DNA of 64,000 nucleotides, taken from contig NZ_SSXX01000002.1 of NCBI RefSeq assembly GCF_009469615.1, forward strand, positions 416,001 through 480,000, in the 5' to 3' direction. A program made the translations under genes and the position numbers. Source of the DNA: Dechloromonas sp. H13 (lineage in GTDB: Bacteria > Pseudomonadota > Gammaproteobacteria > Burkholderiales > Rhodocyclaceae). Below the pieces are notes generated by a model. It ran no database searches, was not told the DNA's origin, and was given only the letters and a program-made list of their open reading frames with translations. The stretch's first letter is position 1. Each line of letters begins with the position of its first letter. Below are positions 17,079 to 25,060 of the stretch, piece after piece.

Positions 17079-17535
17079 GGCTGCTTTCCTCTGCCTCATC
17101 ATCGTGAGCATGGCTGCCGCAGCTGCCGTGCCCGGCCGGGCCATGCACGCAGGCTTCGATGTCGCCTTCCGGCAGCTCGACGTTTTTCAGCCCGATCCAG
17201 GCGTCGACCGCAGCGATGTCGAAACCGACCCGCCGCTCGTCGCCGACCTCCATCAGCGGCCGGCGAATCAGCAGCGGATTGGCGAGCAGCAGTTGCAGGG
17301 CATGCTCGAACCCGATGTTCTCCGGCACGATCTCGCCCGACTTGACGGCCGGCGCGCTCGGGTTGAACCACTGGCCGATCGGCAGCCGGCCGAGAAAGGC
17401 GAGCAGCCGGTCGGCCGTCCACGCCTCGGTCTTGAGACTTTTGGCCTGGACGGTGTGGCCGGCGGCGGCGAGCAGGGTCTTCTGGCGCAGATTGCCCTTG
17501 CAGCCCGGCTTCTCGTAGAAGGTGACGACCGCCAC
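17056..17535 (-). CDS. Nitrogenase-associated ArsC/thioredoxin-fold protein (NifO-like) with a His/Cys-rich tail
   Basis: 159 residues. Residues 1-120 form an ArsC-like thioredoxin fold with the N-terminal KPGCKGN motif and the RRPL-x-E motif; this is the nitrogenase-associated NifO type. After about residue 125 comes a tail rich in His, Cys, Gly and Glu (GHGSCGSHAH and SSHGCCGTH are parts of it), suggesting metal binding. It is 1 bp after fdxN and overlaps fprA. NifO has been linked to Mo handling in Azotobacter; the reaction here is unknown. Confidence 0.82.
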   Translation of the reverse strand: MAVVTFYEKPGCKGNLRQKTLLAAAGHTVQAKSLKTEAWTADRLLAFLGRLPIGQWFNPSAPAVKSGEIVPENIGFEHALQLLLANPLLIRRPLMEVGDERRVGFDIAAVDAWIGLKNVELPEGDIEACVHGPAGHGSCGSHAHDDEAEESSHGCCGTH

Positions 17536-17536
17536 G

Positions 17537-17815
17537 CTAGGCCGCCTCGCGCCAGAGGCCGAATTCCTTCAGCTTCTCGATGGGGATGCCGGTCAGCGAG
17601 CCGGGCGGGTTCAGGAACTCGCCCAGTTCGTTGACGATGGCCATCTCGATCGGGCAGATCGCGGCGCACTGCGGATCGGCGTGGTCGCCCAGGCACTCGG
17701 TGCACTTGCCGTCGTCGATCAGGAAGTGCGGGGTGTCCTGGTAGATCGCGTCGTTCGGGCAGACATCGACGCAGGCCCAGCAATTGACGCAGGATTGGGT
17801 GATTTGCAGGGCCAT
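17537..17815 (-). CDS. fdxN: FdxN-type 2[4Fe-4S] ferredoxin
   Basis: 92 residues. Ligands are C9, C12, C15 and C19 for one cluster and C38, C41, C50 and C54 for the other, with the extended x8 spacing common in nif ferredoxins. The C-terminal extension of about 35 residues is typical of the form encoded directly after nifB. It begins at the nifB stop codon without a gap, and probably supplies electrons or clusters to NifB. Confidence 0.93.
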   Translation of the reverse strand: MALQITQSCVNCWACVDVCPNDAIYQDTPHFLIDDGKCTECLGDHADPQCAAICPIEMAIVNELGEFLNPPGSLTGIPIEKLKEFGLWREAA

Positions 17816-19318
17816 TTACGCCACCTTCAGGCTTTCTGCGGCGGGAAGCAGTTTCCCGGTCGCCGCGATTTCCTTGTACACCGCCATCACGGCGTCCTCG
17901 ATCGGCTCCATCGCATGTTCGCCGTTCGGCGCGATGCCGGCAGCTTCCAGCTTGGCCCAGGGCTCGTAGCCGACCTTGGAACAGAGGACGACCTCGCAGC
18001 CGGCGAGCACGCGGATGTTGCGGTCGAGCAGCGATTCTGTCGCCCCGGCTTCGACCACGTCACCATCGCCGCAGGAGTCCATGCCGCCGCAGTAAAGCTC
18101 GGTCTTGCGGTGGCTGATGAAGCGGACGCCTTCCGGCGAGGCTTCGTAGATCAGGAATTCCTTGGCGTGGCCGAAGTGCTCGGCGACGACGCCGTTCTTG
18201 CCGGCCACCGCCATCAGCACCGGGCGCGAACCTTCGGGAATGCCCTCGGCTTTCGGCTTGACGATGCCGCGCTTGGCGTCCAGCTTCTCGATGATCTCGT
18301 CGTGGACAACCTTGCGGCGGACCATGGCGGCTTCGTAATCGACATCCATGACGTCGATCTTGTCGAGCGTGAACTCGTCGCCGCGGTCTTCGCCCAACAG
18401 GCCGACCGCATCGGCGCGGCACTGGCGGCAGTGGCGCATCATCGCCATGTCGCCGGCACAGGCGTCCTGCAACTCCTGGAGCTGTTCCGGCGTCGGTTCC
18501 GGCTGTTCCATGATGCCGTAGTAGGTGCCGTGCTCGGGTTCGGCGATCAGCGGCATGACGTTGTGCAGGAAGGCGCCCTTGGCCTTGACGATCTTCGAGA
18601 CTTCCTTGAGATGCTCGTCATTGACGCCGGGGATCAGCACGGAATTGACCTTCACCAGGATGCCGCGGTCGGTCAGCATCTGCAGACCCTTTTGCTGCTG
18701 CTCGATCAGGATGCGCGCGCCTTCGACGCCGGTGATGCGCTTGTTTTCCCAATAAATCCACGGGTAGATCTTGGCGCCGACTTCCGGATCGACGCAGTTG
18801 ATGGTGATCGTCACATGGTCGATGTTGTGTTTGGCGATTTCGTCGACGTATTGCGGCAGGCTGAGGCCGTTGGTCGACACGCACAGCTTGATGTCCGGGG
18901 CGCGCGCGGACAGCTGTTCGAAGGTTTCAAAGGTGCGGCCCGGGTTGGCGAGGGGGTCTCCCGGTCCGGCGATGCCGAGCACCGTCATCTGCGGGATCTC
19001 GGCGGCAACGGCGAGTACCTTCTTGATCGCCTGGTCGGGCGTCAGCAGCTCGGAAACGACACCCGGACGCGACTCGTTCGAGCAGTCGTACTTGCGGTTG
19101 CAGTAGTTGCACTGGATGTTGCAGGCCGGGGCGACGGCGACGTGCATGCGGGCGAAGTAGTGATGCGCTTCTTCCGAATAACAGGGGTGGTCCTGCACCT
19201 TGGCGCGGATGTGGTCGGGCAGGTGGCCCAGGGCGTCGGGCGCGGTGCCGCAGCCGCTGGAAGAACAGCCGCCGCCTTCCGCTGCCGGCGCGTTGTTGCT
19301 GATGACTGGAAGTTCCAC
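17816..19318 (-). CDS. nifB: NifB, radical SAM FeMo-cofactor precursor synthase
   Basis: 500 residues, the size of the fused form. NifB makes the NifB-co precursor (an 8Fe core with central carbide) from [4Fe-4S] clusters and SAM. The radical SAM motif C66-x3-C70-x2-C73 is clear and the SAM-site GPGDPL follows. The last 130 or so residues form a NifX-like domain (starting near MAVAGKNGVVAEHFGHA) that may hold NifB-co. First gene of an eight-gene operon with its own sigma-54 promoter. Confidence 0.98.
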   Translation of the reverse strand: MELPVISNNAPAAEGGGCSSSGCGTAPDALGHLPDHIRAKVQDHPCYSEEAHHYFARMHVAVAPACNIQCNYCNRKYDCSNESRPGVVSELLTPDQAIKKVLAVAAEIPQMTVLGIAGPGDPLANPGRTFETFEQLSARAPDIKLCVSTNGLSLPQYVDEIAKHNIDHVTITINCVDPEVGAKIYPWIYWENKRITGVEGARILIEQQQKGLQMLTDRGILVKVNSVLIPGVNDEHLKEVSKIVKAKGAFLHNVMPLIAEPEHGTYYGIMEQPEPTPEQLQELQDACAGDMAMMRHCRQCRADAVGLLGEDRGDEFTLDKIDVMDVDYEAAMVRRKVVHDEIIEKLDAKRGIVKPKAEGIPEGSRPVLMAVAGKNGVVAEHFGHAKEFLIYEASPEGVRFISHRKTELYCGGMDSCGDGDVVEAGATESLLDRNIRVLAGCEVVLCSKVGYEPWAKLEAAGIAPNGEHAMEPIEDAVMAVYKEIAATGKLLPAAESLKVA

Positions 19319-19354
19319 GATGAAAGCTCCTCGAATGCTGTGCGGAGCCTTTTC

Positions 19355-19370
19355 AGCAATCGCTGTGCCA
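19355..19370 (-). promoter_or_regulatory. Sigma-54 (-24/-12) promoter of nifB
   Basis: On the minus strand it reads TGGCACAGCGATTGCT, a complete match to the TGGCAC-N5-TTGCT consensus, 37 bp upstream of the nifB ATG. Confidence 0.93.
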
Positions 19371-19433
19371 GTTGATTTAGTTATTCAAAATCAGTTGGTT
19401 GCCGGATTTTCGGCAAGGCCGTGTCGGCCGTCT

Positions 19434-19449
19434 TGTCGGGAATGCGACA
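19434..19449 (-). promoter_or_regulatory. NifA upstream activator site of nifB
   Basis: Reads TGTCGGGAATGCGACA (TGT-N10-ACA with CG flanks), about 100 bp upstream of the expected start site. Confidence 0.88.
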
Positions 19450-19704
19450 GAGGGCGGGCGATGGCTGCCGGGATGGCTGGAGACGCAGTGTGGCGGAGTT
19501 TTCAGGGAAGGCGGTCGAGGTCAGCTAATTGAACCTAGTGCTCAATTATCACAATCGGCCATCACCTGCCGTTGGCTGTTACGTTTGAATTCGTCACGTT
19601 GAGTGGAAGCAAACAGCTGCTTTACGGCGCCGAAATTGGAACCCGAACTGGCTCAACCTGGCCAAAAGCGGACAAGGACCGTGTTATTATCATCACCGCT
19701 AGTA

Positions 19705-19755
19705 GGAAGTGAGGACGACCTCACCTCTCCAGTTCATCCGGGGACGGCCCCTCTT
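19705..19755 (+). promoter_or_regulatory. Guanidine-II (mini-ykkC) riboswitch
   Basis: Two adjacent hairpins with the diagnostic ACGR loops: GTGAGG-ACGA-CCTCAC at 19709-19724 and GGGG-ACGG-CCCC at 19740-19751. The second hairpin is followed by CTCTTTTTTGAGGAG, which holds the Shine-Dalgarno of the next gene. Two ACGR-capped stems before a small multidrug-resistance type exporter is the known arrangement of this riboswitch, which turns expression on with guanidinium. Confidence 0.92.
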
Positions 19756-19771
19756 TTTTGAGGAGCCGTTT

Positions 19772-20089
19772 ATGAACTGGATAATTCTTTTTGCAGCCGG
19801 ACTGCTGGAAGTCGGCTGGGCAATTGGTCTCAAATACACCGAAGGTTTCACCCGGCTCTGGCCAACCGTGTGGACAGTTCTGTCCATGCTTTTAAGCGTT
19901 GGCTTGCTCGGTGTCGCGATGAAGTCGCTGCCAGTCGGTACCGCCTATGCGGTTTGGGTTGGGATTGGCGCTATCGGAACCGTAGTAATGGGAATGCTCT
20001 TGTTTGGAGAGTCGGCGACCACAATGAGATTACTCAGCCTTCTTCTCATTTTTATCGGCATCGTTGGCCTAAAGCTCTCAGCATCCTGA
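19772..20089 (+). CDS. gdx: Guanidinium exporter (SugE/Gdx, SMR family)
   Basis: 105 residues with four transmembrane helices. The membrane-embedded glutamate in [10 protein letters not shown] and the [10 protein letters not shown] segment place it in the SugE/Gdx branch of the small multidrug resistance family, which exchanges guanidinium for protons as a dual-topology dimer. The upstream guanidine-II riboswitch supports this function. Its base composition is clearly lower in GC than the nif genes. Confidence 0.93.
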   Translation: MNWIILFAAGLLEVGWAIGLKYTEGFTRLWPTVWTVLSMLLSVGLLGVAMKSLPVGTAYAVWVGIGAIGTVVMGMLLFGESATTMRLLSLLLIFIGIVGLKLSAS

Positions 20090-20093
20090 CAGT

Positions 20094-20214
20094 CCGCTTT
20101 GGGTCGGGTGTACCCCGTGGCGACTGGCCGTTTCCGGGAAGCGGAGTTCCAGTGACCGCTTTCCGGCAATGAATTCGAAGAACTGACTGACGCAAGCCGA
20201 CCCGAAGGAGGCGG
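20094..20214 (+). repeat. Nested imperfect inverted repeat after gdx
   Basis: Outer arms CCGCTTTGGGTCGG (20094-20107) and CCGACCCGAAGGAGGCGG (20197-20214) pair imperfectly around an inner hairpin CCGGGAAGCGG / CCGCTTTCCGG (20134-20166, one mismatch). There is no coding frame of note. The layout recalls integron attC sites or degenerate intergenic repeats, but no integrase is present. Confidence 0.5.
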
Positions 20215-20266
20215 TCACATCGTCTGAAACCTAACGGCGGAAAAGGATAGTTAGCAGTCGGACGAA

Positions 20267-20917
20267 TCAGACCTTAGTACCCTCATCAATTGCATTTGAT
20301 ACAAGCGTTGCCATGGCCCCCGCCATATCGCCAGAGACTTTCCGCAAGCCCGCGACCGTTCCCAGTCGATCCTGCATATGCTCATCGCGACTGACCTTGA
20401 GCTTGCCCTCCAAGCGATCGATAGGAATTTCGATACCCACGATGGCGCGTAGCAGCTTGTCAATGTACTCGGGTGGCGCATCATTCACCCGCCACGGAGT
20501 AGGCTGATTCGCTTCGCTCGCCCCGGTGAGTTGATTCAGCATCGCTAGCAGCCATTCGCGGTCTTCTATCGCACGAGCGATGCCATGCACATGCGTGACA
20601 GCATAGTTCCATGTCGGTACCACCTTCCCATGCTCGGCTTTGCTTGGATACCAGTTCGGCGTAATGTAGGTCTGCGGCCCCTGAAACATCACCACCGAAG
20701 CGATTCCGGCTTCCAACTCACGCCACACCGGGTTAGCCCGCGACACATGCCCAATGAGTGTGCCTAACTCTCCCTTACTCCGTTCAAGATAAAACGGCAC
20801 GTGATTGGCGATCAGTCCATTCGGACCAGCAACTACCCATGCCCCAAGGGGGTACTCTTCGATGAGTCCCGCAATGGCTTCTTGGTCGTTCTGTTGGTGA
20901 TACCTCGGTATGTACAT
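20267..20917 (-). CDS. FMN-binding PaiB-family protein
   Basis: 216 residues from the ATG at 20917 (MYIPRYHQ start). It has the family features: an N-terminal segment ending in YPLGAWVV, the central YITPNWYPSK motif, WNYAVTHVHG, and a C-terminal KLKVSRDE segment near an arginine-rich helix. PaiB proteins are split-barrel flavin binders first described as negative regulators in Bacillus; their exact role is unclear. It is followed on the same strand, 10 bp away, by argO. Confidence 0.88.
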   Translation of the reverse strand: MYIPRYHQQNDQEAIAGLIEEYPLGAWVVAGPNGLIANHVPFYLERSKGELGTLIGHVSRANPVWRELEAGIASVVMFQGPQTYITPNWYPSKAEHGKVVPTWNYAVTHVHGIARAIEDREWLLAMLNQLTGASEANQPTPWRVNDAPPEYIDKLLRAIVGIEIPIDRLEGKLKVSRDEHMQDRLGTVAGLRKVSGDMAGAMATLVSNAIDEGTKV

Positions 20918-20927
20918 GGTTACTCTC

Positions 20928-21551
20928 TCAAAAGCCATTCAGAACGTGGCGTACCAGCATCGCAGCCATCACCCACATGGTCAATCCGATCAGTCCGTCC
21001 ATGACCTGCCATGCCCGTGGTCGTACAAAAACCGGCGCTAACCAACGTGCGCCGAACCCCAGCAGGCCAAACCAGACCATGCTGGCCGTACTGGCACCCA
21101 TGACAAACCACCCGCGCAAGGCCGCCTCGTGCTGTGCGCCAATGCTGCCAACCAGCAATACGGTATCCAGATAAACGTGTGGATTAAGCAACGTGAAGGC
21201 GGCCGCCTGGGCGATCGCTGCTCGCTGGCTCAGCCCTTCACCACCCGTCGTTGCATTGAGTTGGTGTGAATTTCCCGCTCGGCGCAACGCCTGAACACCG
21301 TAATACGCCAGAAAGACAGCACCACCGAGCGATAGTGCGCGAGCGAGATTTGGGCTTTCCCCCAATGCCTGCGCCATGCCCATAACGCCCGCAGTAATCA
21401 ATATGGCATCGGCCAGCGCACAAAACGCCACCACACTACCCACATGCTCGCGGCGCAAGCCTTGGCGCAAGACGAAGGCGTTCTGTGCGCCGATGGCGAC
21501 GATCAGCCCGAAGCTCAATGCCAGACCTTGAATGAAGACCGATAAAAACAT
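20928..21551 (-). CDS. argO: ArgO/LysE-family basic amino acid exporter
   Basis: 207 residues from the ATG at 21551, with five to six transmembrane helices. The LysE-family GAQNAFVLRQG motif and the LNPHVYLDT motif are clear. Such proteins export arginine, lysine or the toxic analogue canavanine. It is divergent from an ArgP-like regulator, the standard pair. Confidence 0.92.
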   Translation of the reverse strand: MFLSVFIQGLALSFGLIVAIGAQNAFVLRQGLRREHVGSVVAFCALADAILITAGVMGMAQALGESPNLARALSLGGAVFLAYYGVQALRRAGNSHQLNATTGGEGLSQRAAIAQAAAFTLLNPHVYLDTVLLVGSIGAQHEAALRGWFVMGASTASMVWFGLLGFGARWLAPVFVRPRAWQVMDGLIGLTMWVMAAMLVRHVLNGF

Positions 21552-21648
21552 CCGTGCCGTTCCTGCAGCTGTGATGGCGTACAGATTGCCTAACGCATCA
21601 AATGAAGGCAAACTATCTTTAATGCAGTCACATTAACAAATCTAACGA

Positions 21649-22551
21649 GTGCTCGATTACGATTCCTTGTTTGCTCTGGCCGCCGTGATCCGGGAGGGTA
21701 GCTTTGATCGTGCTGCACGCTCGCTCAATGTCACCCCGTCGGCGGTGTCACAGCGGATTCGGTTGCTGGAGGAACGCATCGGTTCCGCCTTGGTGATACG
21801 GGGCCAGCCTTGCCAGGCTACGGAAATGGGGCGGCGACTGTGCCAGCACATTGACCGTGTGCGCCTGTTGGAACAGGAACTGCACGACGCTTTGCCGACA
21901 CTGGCGACAGAGGGGACCGTCCGCGTCCGATTGCCAATTGCCGTCAATGCCGACAGCCTCGCCACATGGTTTGCACCCTCGGCGGCCGCCTTTGCTGCAG
22001 AAAGCCCTGTACTGATCGACGTTGCTGTCGATGATCAAGATCACACGGCAGAATGGCTGCGCAGCGGTGTTGTCCTGGCAGCTGTCACCGGTTCATCCCG
22101 GCCGACAGTGGGCTGTAACAGCCAAGTCTTGGGTGCGATGCGCTATTTGGCAGCAGCAAGCCCGTCCTTTATGGAACGGTATTTCAGTGACGGGGTGGGT
22201 GCTGGGACATTGGTCCGTGCGCCGAGTCTAGTCTTTAACAGTAAAGATGAACTGCAGACACGCTGGGCGCATCGCTTGTGTCATCGGCACGTGGAGTTGC
22301 CACGCCATACCTTGCCCTCTCCCCAGGCGTTTGTCACCGCTTCGCTGGCAGGCATGGGTTGGGGGATGCATCCAATGTCGCTTATTGAACCTTACTTGAA
22401 GACGGGTGCGTTGGTAGAACTGCTGCCTGATAAACCGTTGGATGTACCGTTGTACTGGCAGCAGGCGCGTGCATCATCCACGCTGTTGGATGGATTGAGC
22501 AAGGTAATTCTGGCTGCCGGGCGTGCTGCGTTGATACAGCCGAATTCCTGA
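21649..22551 (+). CDS. argP: LysR-family regulator, ArgP type
   Basis: 300 residues from a GTG at 21649. The N-terminal winged helix (about 1-60) contains GSFDRAARSLNVTPSAVSQRI, as in ArgP/IciA. The rest is a periplasmic-binding-like effector domain. ArgP activates argO in response to arginine and is inhibited by lysine. The 97-bp divergent spacer should contain its operator, although I cannot mark it precisely. No clear Shine-Dalgarno is seen. Confidence 0.88.
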   Translation: MLDYDSLFALAAVIREGSFDRAARSLNVTPSAVSQRIRLLEERIGSALVIRGQPCQATEMGRRLCQHIDRVRLLEQELHDALPTLATEGTVRVRLPIAVNADSLATWFAPSAAAFAAESPVLIDVAVDDQDHTAEWLRSGVVLAAVTGSSRPTVGCNSQVLGAMRYLAAASPSFMERYFSDGVGAGTLVRAPSLVFNSKDELQTRWAHRLCHRHVELPRHTLPSPQAFVTASLAGMGWGMHPMSLIEPYLKTGALVELLPDKPLDVPLYWQQARASSTLLDGLSKVILAAGRAALIQPNS

Positions 22552-22831
22552 AGAGCCGCCTATTTACCGAAGGGCCAGATTCGATAGATAGCGGACTTCT
22601 AAAGGGCCGCTTTCTGGAATTGGCGACCGACTGCAGTTGGCCGATAGCGAGAGGCCACCAGCGGCCACTTTGTAGCACTCCAGTTCGCAGAAACTGCTTT
22701 TGGCTGAATGGCCGCTCAGGAGAAGGCCGACTGGCCGGATTGGGTCGATAAGGTGAGTCCAAGTTTTTCGGAAGCGGCCATTCATTGCCAAGAATGGCGG
22801 GTTCCCACACCCGCTTGCGCGGTACGGCGTT
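22552..22831. other. Intergenic region without a gene, with degenerate GCGGCC-type repeats
   Basis: No convincing frame. Several short related words recur in both orientations (GGGCCGCTTTCTGG, AGCGGCCACTTTG, GAATGGCCGCTCAG, GAAGCGGCCATTCATT). They resemble the repeat downstream of gdx, so both ends of the argO-gdx segment carry the same kind of decayed sequence. Confidence 0.5.
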
Positions 22832-23518
22832 TCAGCTAATGACCAGATGCGCCCCGGCGCGCCGCACCGGCATGGCGAACGCGAACAGGTCAGCGCTCGC
22901 AGCCAGTTCCAGGTCGTCGTGCGGCAGGTTGGGCCAGGTGCCGGCGGCAAAGCGCCGGCCGAAATCGGAGTCGCGTACCCGGCGGACGAAGGGGGCGGGG
23001 GCGGCCGGTTCGCCGCGCAACAGGGACTCGATGTAGTCGGCGCAGGCGATGTCCTCGTCGCCGTCGCGGTCGATCCATTCGCCGGTGATGACGAAGCAGA
23101 TTTCCTGGGCGCCAGAGGCGCGGATCGCCGTCGCCGTCGCCTGCGCGCAGACGAGGCTGGCGGCATAGAGATGGCGCGCCTGGCGGAAGCGCTGCAGGCC
23201 CTGGACGCCGGCCGCCGTGCTGAGCACGATGTGTTTCCCTGCCAGGTCGGCCTGCATCAGCCGGGCGGGTGAGTTGCCGAAGTCGAATCCGGGCACCGGG
23301 TCGCCGCCGCGCACCGCGCCGACCGACACGGAATTCGCGATCCGGTCGCGCAGCGCGCTGGCTGCGGCGATCCCGTCGACCGGATAGACCGCCGCCGCGC
23401 CTCTGGCCAGCGCCACCGCCGCGGTCGTGAACGAGCGCAGCACGTCGATCACGACGACCGTGTCTTCCGAGTGCTGCAGGTTCTGCAGGCGGTTGAGGAA
23501 GAGGCGGGAGAATTTCAT
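22832..23518 (-). CDS. 2-phosphosulfolactate phosphatase family protein (ComB-like)
   Basis: 228 residues. The family motifs VVVIDVLRSFTTAA (N-terminus), a GGDPVPGFDFGNSP stretch and the STAAG loop are visible. ComB acts in coenzyme M synthesis in archaea; bacterial members have unknown substrates. It stands alone on the minus strand, divergent from the next gene, with no evident link to nif. Confidence 0.8.
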   Translation of the reverse strand: MKFSRLFLNRLQNLQHSEDTVVVIDVLRSFTTAAVALARGAAAVYPVDGIAAASALRDRIANSVSVGAVRGGDPVPGFDFGNSPARLMQADLAGKHIVLSTAAGVQGLQRFRQARHLYAASLVCAQATATAIRASGAQEICFVITGEWIDRDGDEDIACADYIESLLRGEPAAPAPFVRRVRDSDFGRRFAAGTWPNLPHDDLELAASADLFAFAMPVRRAGAHLVIS

Positions 23519-23716
23519 GGCCGATGAGTAACGCGGGATTCGCTGCTTTCAGCATAGCTGCCGTTATGCGGAGTGCGCAAAAATCTCCCGCCCCGGCAGC
23601 CGGGGCATGCCTGGCAAAAAGTGCCGCGGCGCTTGTCGCGTTGACCACAAGCCGATTTTTCCTGCCTTTGAATTCAATGGCTTGGCCGATGGCGTCGCTC
23701 TTGCTTGGTCTCCGGC

Positions 23717-25057
23717 ATGAAGACCCATCTCGACTGGTCGGCCTACGACACCTACGGCGTCGGCGACGCCTACGCCGGCATTCCGGCCACCGGCGGCGAC
23801 TACGCCAAGGCGGTGGCCGTCTGCATGAACAATCACCAGTGCCAACGCGACGGCAAGGGCGTCATGTGCCCGAGCTACCGCATCACGCACGATCCGGCGC
23901 ACTCGACCGGCGCCCGGGTCAAGGCTTTCAAGGCGGCGCTCAATGGCGAGCTGGGCGAGCGGCCGTTCACGCATCCCGGCCTCGCGGCGGCGATGGATCT
24001 CTGCGTCTCGTGCAAGGGGTGCAAGAAGGAGTGCCCGAGTGCCGTCGACATGACGCTGATCAAGACCGAGTACCTCGCCCAGCGCAACGAGCAGTCCGGC
24101 CTGCCGCGCCGCGCCCGGCTCTTCGGCGGCCTGCCGGCCTGGCTGCACGGCCGGCGGCGGACGTTGGCGCTGCTGGTCGGCTGGCGCAACGCCTCGCCGC
24201 TGCTGGCGCGGCTCGCCGGACGCTGGCTGGGCATCGCACCGGCGCGGCCGATCCCGGCGCCGGCCGCTTGGCCTTTCAGGCCGGAAAAAACCGACAGCTG
24301 CGGTCGACGCGGAAAAGTGGTGCTTTTTGTCGATACCTTCACCCACTACTACACGCCGGAAGTGGCGGCGGCAGCCAGCGCCGTGCTGCGCGCCGCCGGT
24401 TATGCGGTCGAGGTGCTGCAGCCGGCGGCCGACGACGCCGAACCCGGGCGCCCGCTGTGCTGCGGCCGGACTTACCTGTCGCAGGGCATGGTCGACGCGG
24501 CGAAGCTGGAGGGCCGGCGCATGATGGCAGCGCTCGCCCCGGCCCTGGCGGCGGGAACGCCGATCGTCGGCCTCGAACCTTCGTGCCTGCTGGCGCTGCG
24601 CGACGAGTTCTACAGCCTGTCACTCGGCCCCGGCGTGGCGCAGCTCGGCAAGCAGGCCTTCCTGTTCGAGGAATTCCTGATGCGCGAGGGCAACAAGGGC
24701 CTGAAGCTGGATCTCAGGCCGCTGCCCGGCGGCCGCGCGGTGGTGCATGGCCATTGTCACCAGAAGGCCTTCGGCGCCATGAAGGCGGTGAAGAAGGTGC
24801 TCGGCTGGATTCCGGAATTCGAGTTCGACATCGTCGATGCCAGCTGCTGCGGCATGTCGGGCAGCTTCGGGCTGGAGGTAGAGCATTACGAGGCGTCGGT
24901 GAAGATGGGCGAACTGGCCCTGTTGCCGGCGGTACGGGCGGCGCCTGCTGATGCGGCGATCGTCGCCGACGGCTTTTCCTGCCGGCACCAGATCCGGGAC
25001 GGCACGGGGCGCGACGCCGTGCACGTCGCCGTGCTGCTCGCCCGCGCGCTGGCCTGA
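23717..25057 (+). CDS. Fe-S oxidoreductase with two [4Fe-4S] motifs and CCG domains
   Basis: 446 residues from the ATG at 23717. Two cluster motifs lie near residues 40-110 (CMNNHQCQRDGKGVMCPS and CVSCKGCKKECPS). Two CCG-type segments follow (LCCGRTY and ASCCGMSG), as in the heterodisulfide reductase/GlpC/LutA group. The protein resembles the C-terminal half of large FAD-linked oxidases of about 1000 residues but occurs here without the flavin half. It converges on the next gene with 3 bp between them. The electron donor is unknown. Confidence 0.82.
   Translation: MKTHLDWSAYDTYGVGDAYAGIPATGGDYAKAVAVCMNNHQCQRDGKGVMCPSYRITHDPAHSTGARVKAFKAALNGELGERPFTHPGLAAAMDLCVSCKGCKKECPSAVDMTLIKTEYLAQRNEQSGLPRRARLFGGLPAWLHGRRRTLALLVGWRNASPLLARLAGRWLGIAPARPIPAPAAWPFRPEKTDSCGRRGKVVLFVDTFTHYYTPEVAAAASAVLRAAGYAVEVLQPAADDAEPGRPLCCGRTYLSQGMVDAAKLEGRRMMAALAPALAAGTPIVGLEPSCLLALRDEFYSLSLGPGVAQLGKQAFLFEEFLMREGNKGLKLDLRPLPGGRAVVHGHCHQKAFGAMKAVKKVLGWIPEFEFDIVDASCCGMSGSFGLEVEHYEASVKMGELALLPAVRAAPADAAIVADGFSCRHQIRDGTGRDAVHVAVLLARALA
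24299..24329 (+). repeat. Copy of the dispersed repeat inside the Fe-S oxidoreductase gene
   Basis: Starts TGCGGTCGACGCGGAAAA and ends CTTTTTG. It matches the palindrome core at 48270 at 24 of 31 positions without gaps, by eye. It lies in the linker between the Fe-S domain and the CCG domains. Confidence 0.5.
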
Positions 25058-25060
25058 GGT

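Noticed and set aside
20094..20214. Confirmed integron attC site
   Set aside because: The core trinucleotides and integrase are missing, so I list it only as an inverted repeat.
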